The notes under the pieces: generated by a model
Told to the model about the DNA's origin: nothing
Database searches by the model: none
Seen by the model: only the letters and a program-made list of their open reading frames with translations
Position numbers and translations under genes: made by a program
In this document: one piece after another, positions 34,610-44,568 of the stretch
Numbering within the stretch: the stretch's first letter is position 1
Layout of the letters: the number at the start of each line of letters is the position of its first letter
Source of the DNA: SZUA-36 sp963753105
GTDB lineage: Bacteria > Pseudomonadota > Gammaproteobacteria > Xanthomonadales > SZUA-36
DNA length: 64,000 nucleotides
Assembly: GCA_963753105.1 (NCBI GenBank)
Contig: CAVWBD010000009.1
Location: forward strand, 1-64,000
Direction of reading: 5' to 3'

Positions 34610-35564
34610 ATGCACGCAAAAACCCTGCTTTACGGCACCTGTGCCACGATTTTTCTACTTCCCGGCTGTGACCAGCAAACCGCAGGCAGCACTGCTGAAC
34701 ACTGAGCCACAACCCGTTTCCGTGGAACAGACGGGATACCTCGCTAACCGCCAGTTGATCGAGGCCAGCGGCTTGCAGGCCAGCCATGCGCGCGCGGGTG
34801 ATTTTTTTGTGCATAACGACGAAGGTGAGCCACTTCTATACGCCATCAACGAGACCGGCGCCAACCTGGGGCAGGTTTACATCGTACCGGCCAAGAACAA
34901 GGACTGGGAAGACCTGGCGTCAGTACCGGTGGGGGATGGACGCTGGATCGTCGCTGGTGACATTGGCGATAACTGGGCCAAGCGCAAGTCCATCAAGCTG
35001 TATTTTGCCGAGGAACCCCAAACCGGGGCGCATGACCGTTACGACGGGCACCTGGACCTGGAACACTGGCTGGTGCTGAATTATCCCGATGGACCGCGTG
35101 ATTGCGAGTCCATGGCCTATGATCCGGTGGATAAGCGCATCCTGTTGCTCAGCAAGCGGGACAAACCGCCACGCCTGTATGCCGTGGACCTGGAAACCGC
35201 ATTGGGTCAAGAGGAAGCGGAACTGGAATTTCTCGGCACCATCCACGCCCTGCGGCCACCGACCCCGGCAGACCGGGCCCGGTGGGGCGGCCGGACAGAC
35301 TGGATATCACAACCAACCGGCCTGGATATTTCACCTGACGGCAATGAAGCCGTGGTCCTGACCTACCGCAGCCTGTACCGCTTTCGCCGTGAACCGGGTG
35401 AAGACTGGCTAAGCGCCATGCAAAGAAAACCGGATGAGATGGTCGGCCCACCCGCGCCGCAAAACGAGGCGGTAGCCTATGCCGCAGATGGTGAGTCCAT
35501 CTATGTGACCACCGAGAAAATCCCCGCGCCGGTGTTCCGGATCGAGTTTACAGATAACCCTTAG
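34610..35564 (+). CDS. Lipoprotein with propeller-like repeats, frameshift near the N-terminus
   Basis: The ATG at 34610 encodes MHAKTLLYGTCATIFLLPGC, a lipoprotein signal with lipobox LPGC. It then shifts frame by one base near 34700 into a long frame beginning about EPQPVSVEQTGYLANRQLIE. The body has repeated short strands of a beta-propeller kind (LLYAINETGANLGQVYIVPA, then AYDPVDKRILLLSKR, then QPTGLDISPDGNEAVVLTY, then AVAYAADGESIYVTTEK). I do not assign a family. Without joining the frames the export signal would be missed. It is divergent from the SLC13 gene and total length is about 317 residues. Confidence 0.65.
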
Positions 35565-35577
35565 GAACGATACCTTG

Positions 35578-35905
35578 TAGGAGGGACCGGCTCTGCCGGT
35601 CGCGATTTCGCGGTAAAACTGATCGCGAGCAGCGAAGCTGCTCCGCTCCTACGGGGATAGATCGCGAGCAGCAAAGCTGATTGCTCCTGCAAATAGAGAC
35701 TTTGTAGGAGGGACCGGCTCTGCCGGTCGCGATTTCGCGGTAAAACTGATCGCGAGCAGCGGAGCTGCTCCCTCCTACAGGGATAGATCGCGAGCAGCAA
35801 AGCTGATTGCTCCTGCAAATAGAGACTTTGTAGGAGGGACCGGCTCTGCCGGTCGCGATTTCGCGGTAAAACTGATCGCGAGCAGCGAAGCTGCTCCCTC
35901 CTACA
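35578..35905. repeat. Compound REP array, 126-bp period, about 2.6 copies
   Basis: GTAGGAGGGACCGGC-TCT-GCCGGTCGCGA starts at 35578, 35704 and 35830. Each full unit also contains a TCGCGAGCAGC..GCTGCTCC palindrome and a TCGCGAGCAGCAAAGCTGATT palindrome, joined by TTCGCGGTAAAACTG and AAATAGAGACTTT. Three different palindromes per unit have been duplicated together. It fills the gap between the lipoprotein gene and the end of ligA. Confidence 0.9.
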
Positions 35906-35914
35906 GTGCATTTT

Positions 35915-37932
35915 TTAAAACTTGATGCCGTGCGATTCCAGCAATTCCACGAACTCCGACTCGGAAACCACTTTCACCCCGAGTTTTTCCGCCTTGGCCA
36001 GCTTGGAACCTGCAGCCTCACCGGCGAGAACCGTGCTGGTCTTTGCCGACACGCTGCCGGTGACCTTGGCCCCCAGCGACTCGAGCAGGTTTTTGGCCTG
36101 TATCCTGGGCATGGACAGGGCCCCGGTCAGCACCCAGGTCTGGCCTGCCAAGGGTTGCTCACCGGCCTGCTGCTCCAAGCGCCTGCCACTCCACGCCTGC
36201 GTCCTGCAATGCCTGGATAACCTGCAGGTTGTTCTCCTGCCGGAAAAACGCTGCGACGTGGCTGGCGACGATCGGGCCGACATCATCGACCGCGGTCAGC
36301 GTTTCCTCGTCGGCGTCACGCACGGCTTCCATGCTGCCAAAATGCAGCGCCAGTGAACGGGCGGTGACTTCACCGACCTCCCGGATACCCAGCGCGTAAA
36401 GCAGACGGTCCAGAGGCGGCTTTTTACTGTCCTCTAGCGCCTGCAACAGGTTCTGCGCCGATTTGCCGCCCATACGTTCCAGCGACAGCAAGCTGTTCAT
36501 GGCCCAGGTGATACAGGTCTGCAACGTTATCCACCAGGCCCTGTTCGACAAGCTGGTCGACCAGCTTGTCACCCAGGCCCTCGATATCCATCGCCTTGCG
36601 CGTGGCAAAATGCCGGATGCTGTGTTTCCTTTGCGCCGGGCAGGCCAGTCCACCGCTGCAGCGGGCCACCGCCTCGCCTTCGACCCGCTCAACCGCCGAA
36701 CCGCACTCGGGGCAGTTTCGGGCATCTGGAACTCCGCCAACTCCGTTACACGGCGCTGGTGTACCGCGCGTGCCACTTCCGGGATCACGTCCCCTGCCCT
36801 GCGCACCACGACCCAGTCGCCCGGGCGCACGTCCTTGCGGCGGATCTCGTCCTCGTTGTGCAGCGTTGCGTTGGTCACGGTTACACCGCCGACAAAAACC
36901 GGCTTCCAGGCGCGCCACCGGGGTCAATGCGCCGGTGCGGCCCACCTGTACATCGATGCCCAGCAGGCGCGTGATCTCTTCCTCGGCCGGGAACTTGTGC
37001 GCCAGTGCCCAGCGTGGCGCCCTGCTGACAAACCCCAGGTAACCCTGCTGGTCAAAGCGATCGACCTTGTACACCACCCCGTCAATGTCGTAACCCAGTT
37101 CCGGCCGCAGCTTCTCCATGCGCGCGTGGTATTCCAGGCACCCGTCCAGACCCTGCACGCGTTTCACTTCCGGGTTGACGGGGAAACCCCAGTCCCTCAG
37201 CCGTGCCAGGGTCTCGAACTGGGTGTCGGGCAGGTGATCCGGCGTGGCCGTTGAGTAAGCGTAGAACGCCAGCGGGCGCTTGGCCGTTAATTGCGGGTCG
37301 AGTTGACGCAGGCTGCCGGCAGCGCCGTTGCGCGGATTGACCAGTGGCTTGTCACCCCTCGCCAGTGCCTTGCTGTTAAAGGCTTCGAAACCGGAGCGTG
37401 GCATGTAGATTTCACCGCGCACTTCCAGCAGGCTGGGCCAGCCATCACCGTGCAATCTCAATGGTATTGCACCGATGGTGCGCACATTGGCCGTGACATC
37501 CTCGCCGCGCTCCCCGTCACCACGCGTGGCCGCAGTGGTCAGCGGGCCGTCCCGGTAGGTCAGCGAGATGGCCACGCCATCCAGCTTGGGTTCAGCGGTG
37601 AAGGTAATGGTGTCGTTCTCGAGACCCCGTGCGACACGGCGGTAGAAATCACCCACTTCCTCAGCCGAAAACGCATTGCCCAGCGACAGCATCGGCACGC
37701 GGTGCTGAACGGTTACAAAACCGTCCAACGGTGCGCCGCCGACACGTTGCGTGGGTGAATCGGGGCTGACCAGTTCGGGGTGGGCGTCCTCGATGGCCTG
37801 CAACTCCCGCATCAGGCGGTCATATTCGGCATCGGGGACTTCCGGGTCGTCCAGTACGTAATAGCAGTAATCGTGGTGCGCAATCAGCTTGCGCAGTTCT
37901 TCAGCACGCTCGGTCGCTTGCACCAGGTTCAT
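35915..37932 (-). CDS. ligA: NAD-dependent DNA ligase, four frameshifts
   Basis: Joined across frames the protein is about 671 residues, the family norm. It has RAEELRKLIAHHDYCYYV, the adenylated lysine in EPKLDGVAISL, RGEIYMP, and YDIDGVVYK. The OB region follows (VTNATLHNEDEIRRKDVRPG), then the zinc finger (CPECGSAVERV and CSGGLACPAQ), HhH repeats (LLYALGIREVGEVTARSLAL), and a C-terminal BRCT (GQTWVLTGALS, SKLAKAEKLGVKVVSESEF). Shifts lie near 36900, 36720, 36500 and 36180. LigA seals nicks and is essential, and no motif is lost, so these are almost certainly sequence errors. It overlaps zipA by four bases. Confidence 0.9.
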
Positions 37933-38700
37933 GACTCGGCTGTTTTTTGCCGCTCGTATTCGCGCAATTCTTCCTTGATCTTTAACGAACGCTCGCGGGT
38001 AAACACTTCATGCTGGTCGTCGAGCAGATCGGCATGCAGCAGTTCAGCCAGCCTGCGGGAAGTCGCCAGCATCGCGTCCCAGGCGTCCAGGGCGTTGCGC
38101 GGTCCTGGCAGCGTCATGAACATGGTCACACCCTTGATTTCAACCGTATTCCAGGCGTCCTTGTCGAAGGAACCCGGCTTGGTCAGGTTGGCCATGCTGA
38201 ATACGGGCTCGACATCCTCCTCGTGGATGCGGTGGAAGATATCCCTCTCGCCGAACACCAACCCCGATTTGAGCGAGGCATCGAGCAACTGGACACCGGT
38301 GATGATGTGATTGTCGCGGGCCTGCAAAAACAGCGTGACGATTTTGTCAGGCAAGGGCCCGACCGGCCTGGGTGCAGGCTTTACTTCCCGTATGGGCTGG
38401 ATAAAAGGGTCAATACGGGGCTCGCCACGGGTGGCGCCGTCGATATCCAGTTCCACCTGCCTGACATCGCCGTCATCTTCCTCCGGCGTCTCTCTCATCC
38501 AGGCCTGCTTCCAATACCGGCTCACGCCTTACACGCCGGGCATGTGAACGTTGTGCGGTGGCACGTGGTTTACGTGCTGCCCGCGTTTTGCGCGATGCCC
38601 GTGGTTTACGTTTCTTGTCCGGATTGCCAAACAGGAAAATCCCCACGACGATGGCAATGCCGACAATGATCAAGATCCATCTGAAAGTCGAAATATCCAT
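37929..38700 (-). CDS. zipA: Cell-division protein ZipA, one frameshift
   Basis: The N-terminal frame (38700 down to about 38520) has the single membrane anchor MDISTFRWILIIVGIAIVVG and then a basic linker (KKRKPRASRKTRAARKPRA). After a one-base shift the second frame gives the FtsZ-binding C-terminal domain (DKIVTLFLQARDNHIITGVQ, then EEDVEPVFSMANLTKPGSFD, then GVTMFMTLPGP). Total is about 256 residues. ZipA tethers FtsZ to the inner membrane early in division and is restricted to gammaproteobacteria, supporting the taxonomic call. It sits between smc (TAATG overlap) and ligA (ATGA overlap), the usual order. Confidence 0.87.
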
Positions 38701-41700
38701 TACTTACCTGCGAATTTTGCGGCCTCTTCAATATCCACCTGCACCAGCCTGGACACACCGGGCTCGCGCATGGTTACACCACTGAGCTGGTGCACCAGTT
38801 CCATGGTGATCTTGTTGTGGGTCACCATGACAAATTGTACGGTTTCTGACATTTCTTTCACGATCGTCATGAAACGCGAAACGTTGGCCTCGTCCAGCGG
38901 CGCATCGACCTCGTCCAGCAGGCAGAATGGCGCCGGATTCAAGCGGAAGATGGCGAATACGAAGGCAACCGCCGTCAGCGCCTTTTCGCCACCTGACATC
39001 AGGTGGATACTGCTGATGCGTTTACCCGGCGGCCGGGCCATGATTGACACACCGGTGGTCAACAGGTCATCACCGGTCAGCTCTAGGTAAGCGTGTCCGC
39101 CACCAAATAATTTTGGAAACAGCTCCTGCATGCCCTTGTTGACGCTCTCGAAGGTATCTTTGAAGCGTGTCCGCGTCTTGCGGTCGATCTTCTTGATCGC
39201 GTTCTCCAGGGTCTCCAGCGCACCGTTCAGGTCCTCGAACTGGGCGTCCATATATTCCTTGCGCTTGAGTTCTTCCTCGTACTCCGAAATCGCTGCCAGG
39301 TTGACCGGTTCCAGCCGCGTTATGCGCACACCCAGACGCTCCAGGTTCTCCTGCCAGGCCCCGGTATCGGCATCCTCGGGCAGGGCCTCGGCCAACCCAG
39401 CCACGTCGTGGCCCAGTTGCTCGACCTGCCGCTGGATATTGCGTGCGTTGAGTTCCACTTCCTGCTGCTGTAAGCGGGCTTTTTCAAGCATGCTGCGTAT
39501 CTCTTCGAGCTTTTGGATGCAGCCTTGCCGGGTTGCGTCCAGCTGGCGGTAATCTTCCTCGAGACTCTGCAGCTTGACCCGGGCTGCGGTCAAACGCTGT
39601 TCCACTTCAACCCTCGTTTGCAGCAGGCCATCCATTTCCGCGCGGTGCTGTTGCTCCGGGTCCTTGTTCTGGGCTATCTGTTCACTCAAATCCACGTAAC
39701 GCTGCTGCAACTGGCTGAACTGGCTGTCCATGCGTTGCAGGGAATTTCGCAGGGAATCCAGGCTGGCGCGCCGTGATTCGGTCTTGAGCGCCAGTTCGTG
39801 CCGTTGGTTACGCGCATTTCGTGCCCGCGTCCTCGCGCTGTCACGGCGTTCCAGCAGGGACTGCCGCTGGGCATCCAGCGTGGAGCGTTCCTGCTCAACC
39901 CCCGCCATATCATCCAGCATGGTGGCCAGTTCGGCTCTCGATGCCTTGATCTGCGCCTGGTCATCGGCCTGTCGTTTCTTCAGCGTAGCCGTGTCTTCAG
40001 CAATCTGTGCCTGGCGCCCGCCCAGTTCCTTTATCCTGGCATGCCCGGCAGCCAGGCGGCTGTCCAGGTCGGCGCTCTCGCGGTGCAGGTCATTGACACG
40101 CTGCTGCAACTCATTGATGGCCGTCTCAAACGCCGGCAGGTCTGCCCGGCCGGCCTGGTTTGAGTCGCTCAAGGCTGACCATTGCTTTTGCAAAGCCGCG
40201 ACTTCTTCCTGCAGTTGCCTGATCTCCTGTTCACGGGCCAGCATGCCCGCGGGGCCTGATTCCTTGCCGGTTACCCTGATCCACCCGGACCCGAGCCACT
40301 GGCCTTCGGGTGTCACCACCGAGGCGCCCGCTTGCAGACCTTTTACCGCGTTGAGGGCCGCGCCCAGCGAATCGGCGATCTGCACCTGGTTCAGCAGGCC
40401 ATTGATTGCGCCCGGCGCAGTGACTTTTTCAGCCAGGCTGCCGGGTGCCGGCTTGTCATTTGCAGCGCCACCTCCGAGCAATGTCAGGTCGATACTGTTG
40501 TCCTTGCCTGCCGCGAGCTCAGCCAGCGAGGCCGCCAGCGCGACGGGGTCATCCACCAGCACCGAGTCCAGCCAGGACCCCAGCACGGTCTCAACGGCAG
40601 CTTCCCAGCCCGCCTCTACTGCAAGTTGCTCCACCAGTCGTGGTGCGGATGCAAGCCCTTTTGACTCCAGCCAGGTAACACTGCTCTCGTTGCTACGCGC
40701 AGCCTGTTGCAGGGCCTCCAGTGACTCCAGGCGGCCTTCGCGACGGTTGATCTCGCCCTGTAATTCGTGCTGCTTTTGCGTGGCGTCACGCAGCAGCTGG
40801 CGGCGATCTTCCAGTTCCTTGCGCCCGGATTCCAGTTTCTGTTGTGCATCATCGAGTTGCGTGGCAACCGTGGCACCCTGTTTCTCAACCTCGACAAGCT
40901 GTTCAGCCAGCCCCGTGGTATCGGTGCCCTCGGTTTCACCGGCCAGCGCCTGCTGCCGGGTAGCGGCATCCTGCATACGGCCGTCCAGCATCTCGATGGT
41001 GGTGCGCAGGCCGTCGGCCTTGCGGTTGAGCTCGTTATTCCTGACGTGGTGGGCCTCCAGGCGCTCCTGCCAGGCTGCTACCTCGGCTTCGGCGGCGTGC
41101 ATCTCTGCATCGGCATCCGCTTCCTCTTTCTGCGCCTGTTCCAGCCGTGGTTCGACTTCCGCCAGCTTGCTGGTCAGGTCCTCCACCTGCGCCCGATCCA
41201 GCACCATGTGCTGCTCCATGTCCTGCAGCGCTGCAGAGGTTTCCTCGAATTCTTTCTTCTGCCGTGCCTGCAACTCGCGGTTGTGCTGCACGGTCTGTTC
41301 CAGGCGGGCGATATCACTGCCGATCGAGTACAGTTCTCCCTGTACCTCGTTGAATGCTTCACCGGCACTGGTCTGCTCCTGGTGGATGGCTTCCATGCGC
41401 GCTTCCGCAGCACGCTGCTCGGCCAGTTGTTCCTGCAGGGCGGTTTCCTGTACCGACAGCCCTGAGCGTCCCATACCGGCGTCTTTCTGCAAGGCTGACC
41501 ACTGCAGTGCCAGCAGGTTGGATTCCAGCTCGCGTTGCTCGATCTTGAGTTTCTTGTACCGTTCGGCCGCGTTGGCCTGGCGTTTCAGGCGGTTCAAATG
41601 ACTGGCGATCTCTTCGCGCAGGTCCGTCAGGCGATCGAGGTTATCCCGCGTGTGCTGGATACGCCGCTCGGTTTCCCGCCTGCGTTCCTTGTAGCGGGAG

Positions 41701-42210
41701 ATACCGGCGGCTTCTTCTAGGTGCGAACGGACTTCTTCGGGGCCGGCCTCGACCACCTGTGAAATCATGCCCTGCTCGATAATCGAGTAGCTCTTCGAAC
41801 CGAGTCCGGTACCGAGGAACAGGTCACGTACATCCTTGCGGCGGCAGCGTGTGCCGTTCAGCAAGTACTGTGAAACACCATCCCTGCCAATTACGCGCTT
41901 GACCGAAATCTCGTTGTAACCGGCGAATTCCCCGGTGATGCGCCCGTTCGAGTTGTCGAAAACCAGCTCGACGCTGGCCGTGCCGACCGGTTTGCGGCTG
42001 CTGGAGCCGGAAAAGATGACATCCGCCATGGACTCGCCACGCAAGCACCTTCGCGGAACCCTCACCCATCACCCAGCGCACTGCATCGATGATGTTCGAT
42101 TTGCCGCAACCATTCGGACCGACGATGCCGGTCAGGTTGGTCGGTGCGGTAAAAGTCGTCGCATCAACAAAGGATTTAAAGCCAGCCAGCTTGATTGCAG
42201 TCAGTCGCAT
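38700..42210 (-). CDS. smc: Chromosome segregation SMC ATPase, one frameshift
   Basis: The 42210 start gives MRLTAIKLAGFKSFVDATTF and Walker A VGPNGCGKSNIIDAVRWVMG. After one extra base near 42041 the frame continues RGESMADVIFSGSSSRKP. Two long coiled coils flank a hinge (about residues 510-640, with VTPEGQWLGSGWIRVTG). The C-terminal head has the signature LMSGGEKALTAVAF and Walker B LLDEVDAPLDEANV. The total of about 1,170 residues is normal. SMC works with ScpA and ScpB, encoded at 43712-45375 on the other strand. The operon continues smc-zipA-ligA. Confidence 0.93.
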
Positions 42211-42275
42211 AGATTGAATCTGTGGTCAGAGATGAGTAAAGTGCCCATCCAATTTTTATTTTCCGGAGTAATGAT

Positions 42276-42665
42276 ATGGCGACCCAGCCCAGTCGGGAAC
42301 TGGAACTGTTTCCCAACCCCCAGCCAGAACGTGATTATACCATTCGAATCAGTATTCCGGAGTTCACCTGCCTGTGCCCAAAGACCGGTCAACCCGACTT
42401 TGCGACACTGTTGCTTGAGTATATTCCAGACCAGCAGTGTGTAGAACTCAAATCTCTCAAACTGTACGTATGGAGTTTCAGGAATGAAGGTGCATTTCAC
42501 GAAGCGGTCACCAATGAAATCCTCGATGACCTGGTAAAAGCCACCGCTCCGCGCTTCATGCGCCTGACCGCCGTGTTCAATGTGCGTGGCGGCATCGGCA
42601 CCACGGTGGTCGCTGAACACCGCGCTGAGGGCTGGCAAACACCGGAGCCGGTGGAGTTGCCATAA
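42276..42665 (+). CDS. queF: NADPH-dependent 7-cyano-7-deazaguanine reductase
   Basis: The 129-residue protein is a type I QueF. The active-site cysteine lies in FTCLCPKTGQPDFATLLLEY (C34, with D41), and the NADPH signature appears as ELKSLKLYVWSFRNEGAFHE. The end is FNVRGGIGTTVVAEH. It reduces preQ0 to preQ1 in queuosine synthesis. A CCGGAG ribosome site lies about seven bases before the ATG. It is divergent from smc and followed by one REP-like unit shared with the convergent bolA gene. No preQ1 riboswitch is evident in the 65-base upstream gap. Confidence 0.95.
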   Translation: MATQPSRELELFPNPQPERDYTIRISIPEFTCLCPKTGQPDFATLLLEYIPDQQCVELKSLKLYVWSFRNEGAFHEAVTNEILDDLVKATAPRFMRLTAVFNVRGGIGTTVVAEHRAEGWQTPEPVELP

Positions 42666-42668
42666 GCC

Positions 42669-42701
42669 AAATCGCGACCGGCGCAGCCGGTCCTTCCTAC
42701 A
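42669..42701. repeat. REP-like unit between convergent queF and bolA
   Basis: TCGCGACCGGC-GCA-GCCGGTCCTTCCTAC. Read on the minus strand, its GTAGG supplies the TAG stop codon of bolA (42699-42697). Confidence 0.85.
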
Positions 42702-42969
42702 GCTCATCGCTGGCAACCGCATCGATGGCCAGTGCATGGATGTCGGTCTGCATCATGTCACCCAGGGCATCATAGACCGCGCGGTGCCGCGCCAGCATGT
42801 TCATGCCGTTGAACCTGGGGCTGACGATCGAAACACTGAAATGCCCAAGCCCGCCCTTGGCGCCTTCGTGGCCGATGTGCTGGTGGCTGTCATCCTCAAC
42901 CACCACCGATTCGGGGTCCAGGGCTGCCTCCAGCAGTCTGCGGATGCGCTCAGTTCGTTCCAGGTTCAT
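42697..42969 (-). CDS. BolA-family protein
   Basis: From the ATG at 42969 the 90-residue protein reads MNLERTERIRRLLEAALDPE, SVVVEDDSHQHIGHEG, GHFSVSIVSPRFNGMNMLAR, HRAVYDALGDMMQTDIHALA. This is the full BolA fold, with the conserved H-x-G region and a histidine-arginine helix. BolA proteins partner with monothiol glutaredoxins in iron-sulfur and stress control. A longer reading to 43017 adds 16 unlikely residues. The stop codon is supplied by a REP-like repeat. Confidence 0.9.
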   Translation of the reverse strand: MNLERTERIRRLLEAALDPESVVVEDDSHQHIGHEGAKGGLGHFSVSIVSPRFNGMNMLARHRAVYDALGDMMQTDIHALAIDAVASDEL

Positions 42970-43092
42970 AAAATATTTCCTTGCCGCTTTTAAGAAAGTG
43001 TACCTGACCTGATTCATTTGTCACCCCGGGCGAGGCGCTAATCCGTAAATACCATTGAGTACAGTCCAACTACACGGGTAGAATACGCCGTC

Positions 43093-43710
43093 ATGAGCGA
43101 GCGGATCGAAATCAACCCCTATGGCGCCAAGCCGCGTCAGTTGGATCATATCGTGGGGGTGCTGGTCCGCGGCGGATTGATCGCCTATCCGACCGATTCC
43201 GGCTATGCACTGGGCTGGCGCGCCGACAACCGCCGGGCCCGCGACCGTGTAATCCGTCTGCGCGGGCTTGACCGGCACCATCACTTTACCTATTGCTGCC
43301 GCAGCCTGTCCGATGTGGGCAAACTCGCAAAGGTGCATAATTCTGACCACCGTTTGATCCGCCAACTGACACCGGGGCCCTATACCTTTATCCTGGAATC
43401 GACCAAGAGCATTACCCGCAACGCGAACATGGACAAGCGTCGCACGATCGGTCTGCGTATCCCCGACCATCCGGTGGTGCAGGGCCTGCTGGAAGTCCTG
43501 GACGAACCGCTGTTGAGCTCGTCTTTGATCATGCCCGACCCGGATGGCAGGATCATGGACTCCGAGGACCTGTATGACGAGATTTACGGACAGATTGACC
43601 TGTTCGTGGATGCCGGTTACTGCCCGCTTGAACCAACCACGCTGATTGACCTGACCAGCGGGCAACCGAAGATCCTGCGCCGCGGACGCGGCGTGATAGA
43701 CTTCCTCTGA
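43093..43710 (+). CDS. YciO/YrdC/Sua5-family protein, threonylcarbamoyl-AMP synthase-like
   Basis: The 205-residue protein has the YrdC fold: GGLIAYPTDSGYALGWRADN, then LRGLDRHHHFTYCCRSLSDV, then LTPGPYTFILEST, then RTIGLRIPDHPVVQGLLEVL, ending TTLIDLTSGQPKILRRGRG. It is closer to YciO than to TsaC in pattern, and its neighbour scpA points the same way (yciO-scpA-scpB-rluB order). TsaC makes threonylcarbamoyl-AMP for the t6A tRNA modification; whether YciO proteins do so efficiently is unsettled. The scpA start follows its stop by one base. Confidence 0.87.
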   Translation: MSERIEINPYGAKPRQLDHIVGVLVRGGLIAYPTDSGYALGWRADNRRARDRVIRLRGLDRHHHFTYCCRSLSDVGKLAKVHNSDHRLIRQLTPGPYTFILESTKSITRNANMDKRRTIGLRIPDHPVVQGLLEVLDEPLLSSSLIMPDPDGRIMDSEDLYDEIYGQIDLFVDAGYCPLEPTTLIDLTSGQPKILRRGRGVIDFL

Positions 43711-43711
43711 C

Positions 43712-44536
43712 ATGGAAGCAGAGAAACAGCAAAAGACACTTTTTACCGATCGGGAAGGCGATCAGAAAGAAATGCCCTTCGCCCTGGTCCAGGGCCAGCC
43801 GGTCACAGAAGTGCCACACGACCTGTATATCCCACCGGACGCACTCGAAATCATACTGGAAGCGTTCGAGGGCCCGCTGGACCTGCTGCTGTACCTGATC
43901 CGCCGTCAAAACCTCGACATCCTCGATATCCCCATTAGTGATATCACCAGGCAGTACATGGAATACATCGAGATGCTGCAGGACATGCAGTTTGAGCTGG
44001 CGGCCGAATACCTCGTGATGGCCGCGATCCTGGCCGAGATCAAGTCCCGCATGTTGCTGCCGCGCCCAACCAGCGATGACAGTGATGAACTGGATCCGCG
44101 TGCGGAACTGGTCAGGCGTCTGCAGGAATACGAACGTTTCAAACAGGCTGCAGAAGACCTTGATGAACTGCCCAGGATCTGGCGGGATTTTGCCGTGGTT
44201 GAAACCTATGTCGAGAACAAATCCGTGGTCAAGGTGCCGCCGCAAGTAGAGCTCGGTGAATTGCTTTCGGCCCTGAAGGATGTCATGGCCCGCGCCGAAA
44301 TGTTCAGCCACCACCACATCACGGGCGAGCCGCTGTCGGTGCGTGAACGCATGTCCCGCATCATGACTGCATTGAGTGAAAATCCTTTCATGGAATTCCA
44401 GCAATTGTTTGACCCCGAAGAGGGCCGCCCAGGCATCGTGGTCAGCTTCATCGCGCTGATGGAATTGACCCGTGAACAACTCATTGACCTGGTGCAAAAT
44501 GAGCCTTTCGGGAAGATATATATCAAGGTCTGTTAG
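43712..44536 (+). CDS. scpA: Segregation and condensation protein A (kleisin)
   Basis: The 274-residue protein has the ScpA core: EGPLDLLLYLIRRQNLDILD, IPISDITRQYMEYIEMLQDM, FELAAEYLVMAAILAEIKSR, and MLLPRP, followed by RLQEYERFKQAAEDL. The C-terminal winged helix is FIALMELTREQLIDLVQNE. It bridges the SMC heads and binds an ScpB dimer to form the condensin complex. A perfect ten-pair hairpin overlaps its stop codon, before scpB. The N-terminal extension of about 35 residues is slightly longer than usual. Confidence 0.94.
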   Translation: MEAEKQQKTLFTDREGDQKEMPFALVQGQPVTEVPHDLYIPPDALEIILEAFEGPLDLLLYLIRRQNLDILDIPISDITRQYMEYIEMLQDMQFELAAEYLVMAAILAEIKSRMLLPRPTSDDSDELDPRAELVRRLQEYERFKQAAEDLDELPRIWRDFAVVETYVENKSVVKVPPQVELGELLSALKDVMARAEMFSHHHITGEPLSVRERMSRIMTALSENPFMEFQQLFDPEEGRPGIVVSFIALMELTREQLIDLVQNEPFGKIYIKVC

Positions 44537-44549
44537 GTACTAACAGACC
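44527..44549 (+). promoter_or_regulatory. Perfect hairpin across the scpA stop codon
   Basis: GGTCTGTTAG-GTA-CTAACAGACC is a perfect ten-pair stem with a three-base loop. The TAG stop of scpA lies inside the left arm. No T tract follows, so simple termination is unlikely. It may tune scpB translation or mRNA processing. Confidence 0.55.
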
Positions 44550-44568
44550 CCAGGCACCCGAGTAAGTT

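Noticed and set aside
39730..41601. 623-codon open frame antisense to smc
   Set aside because: It is serine/arginine/cysteine-rich, has no domain, and is the shadow of the coiled-coil region of smc on the other strand.
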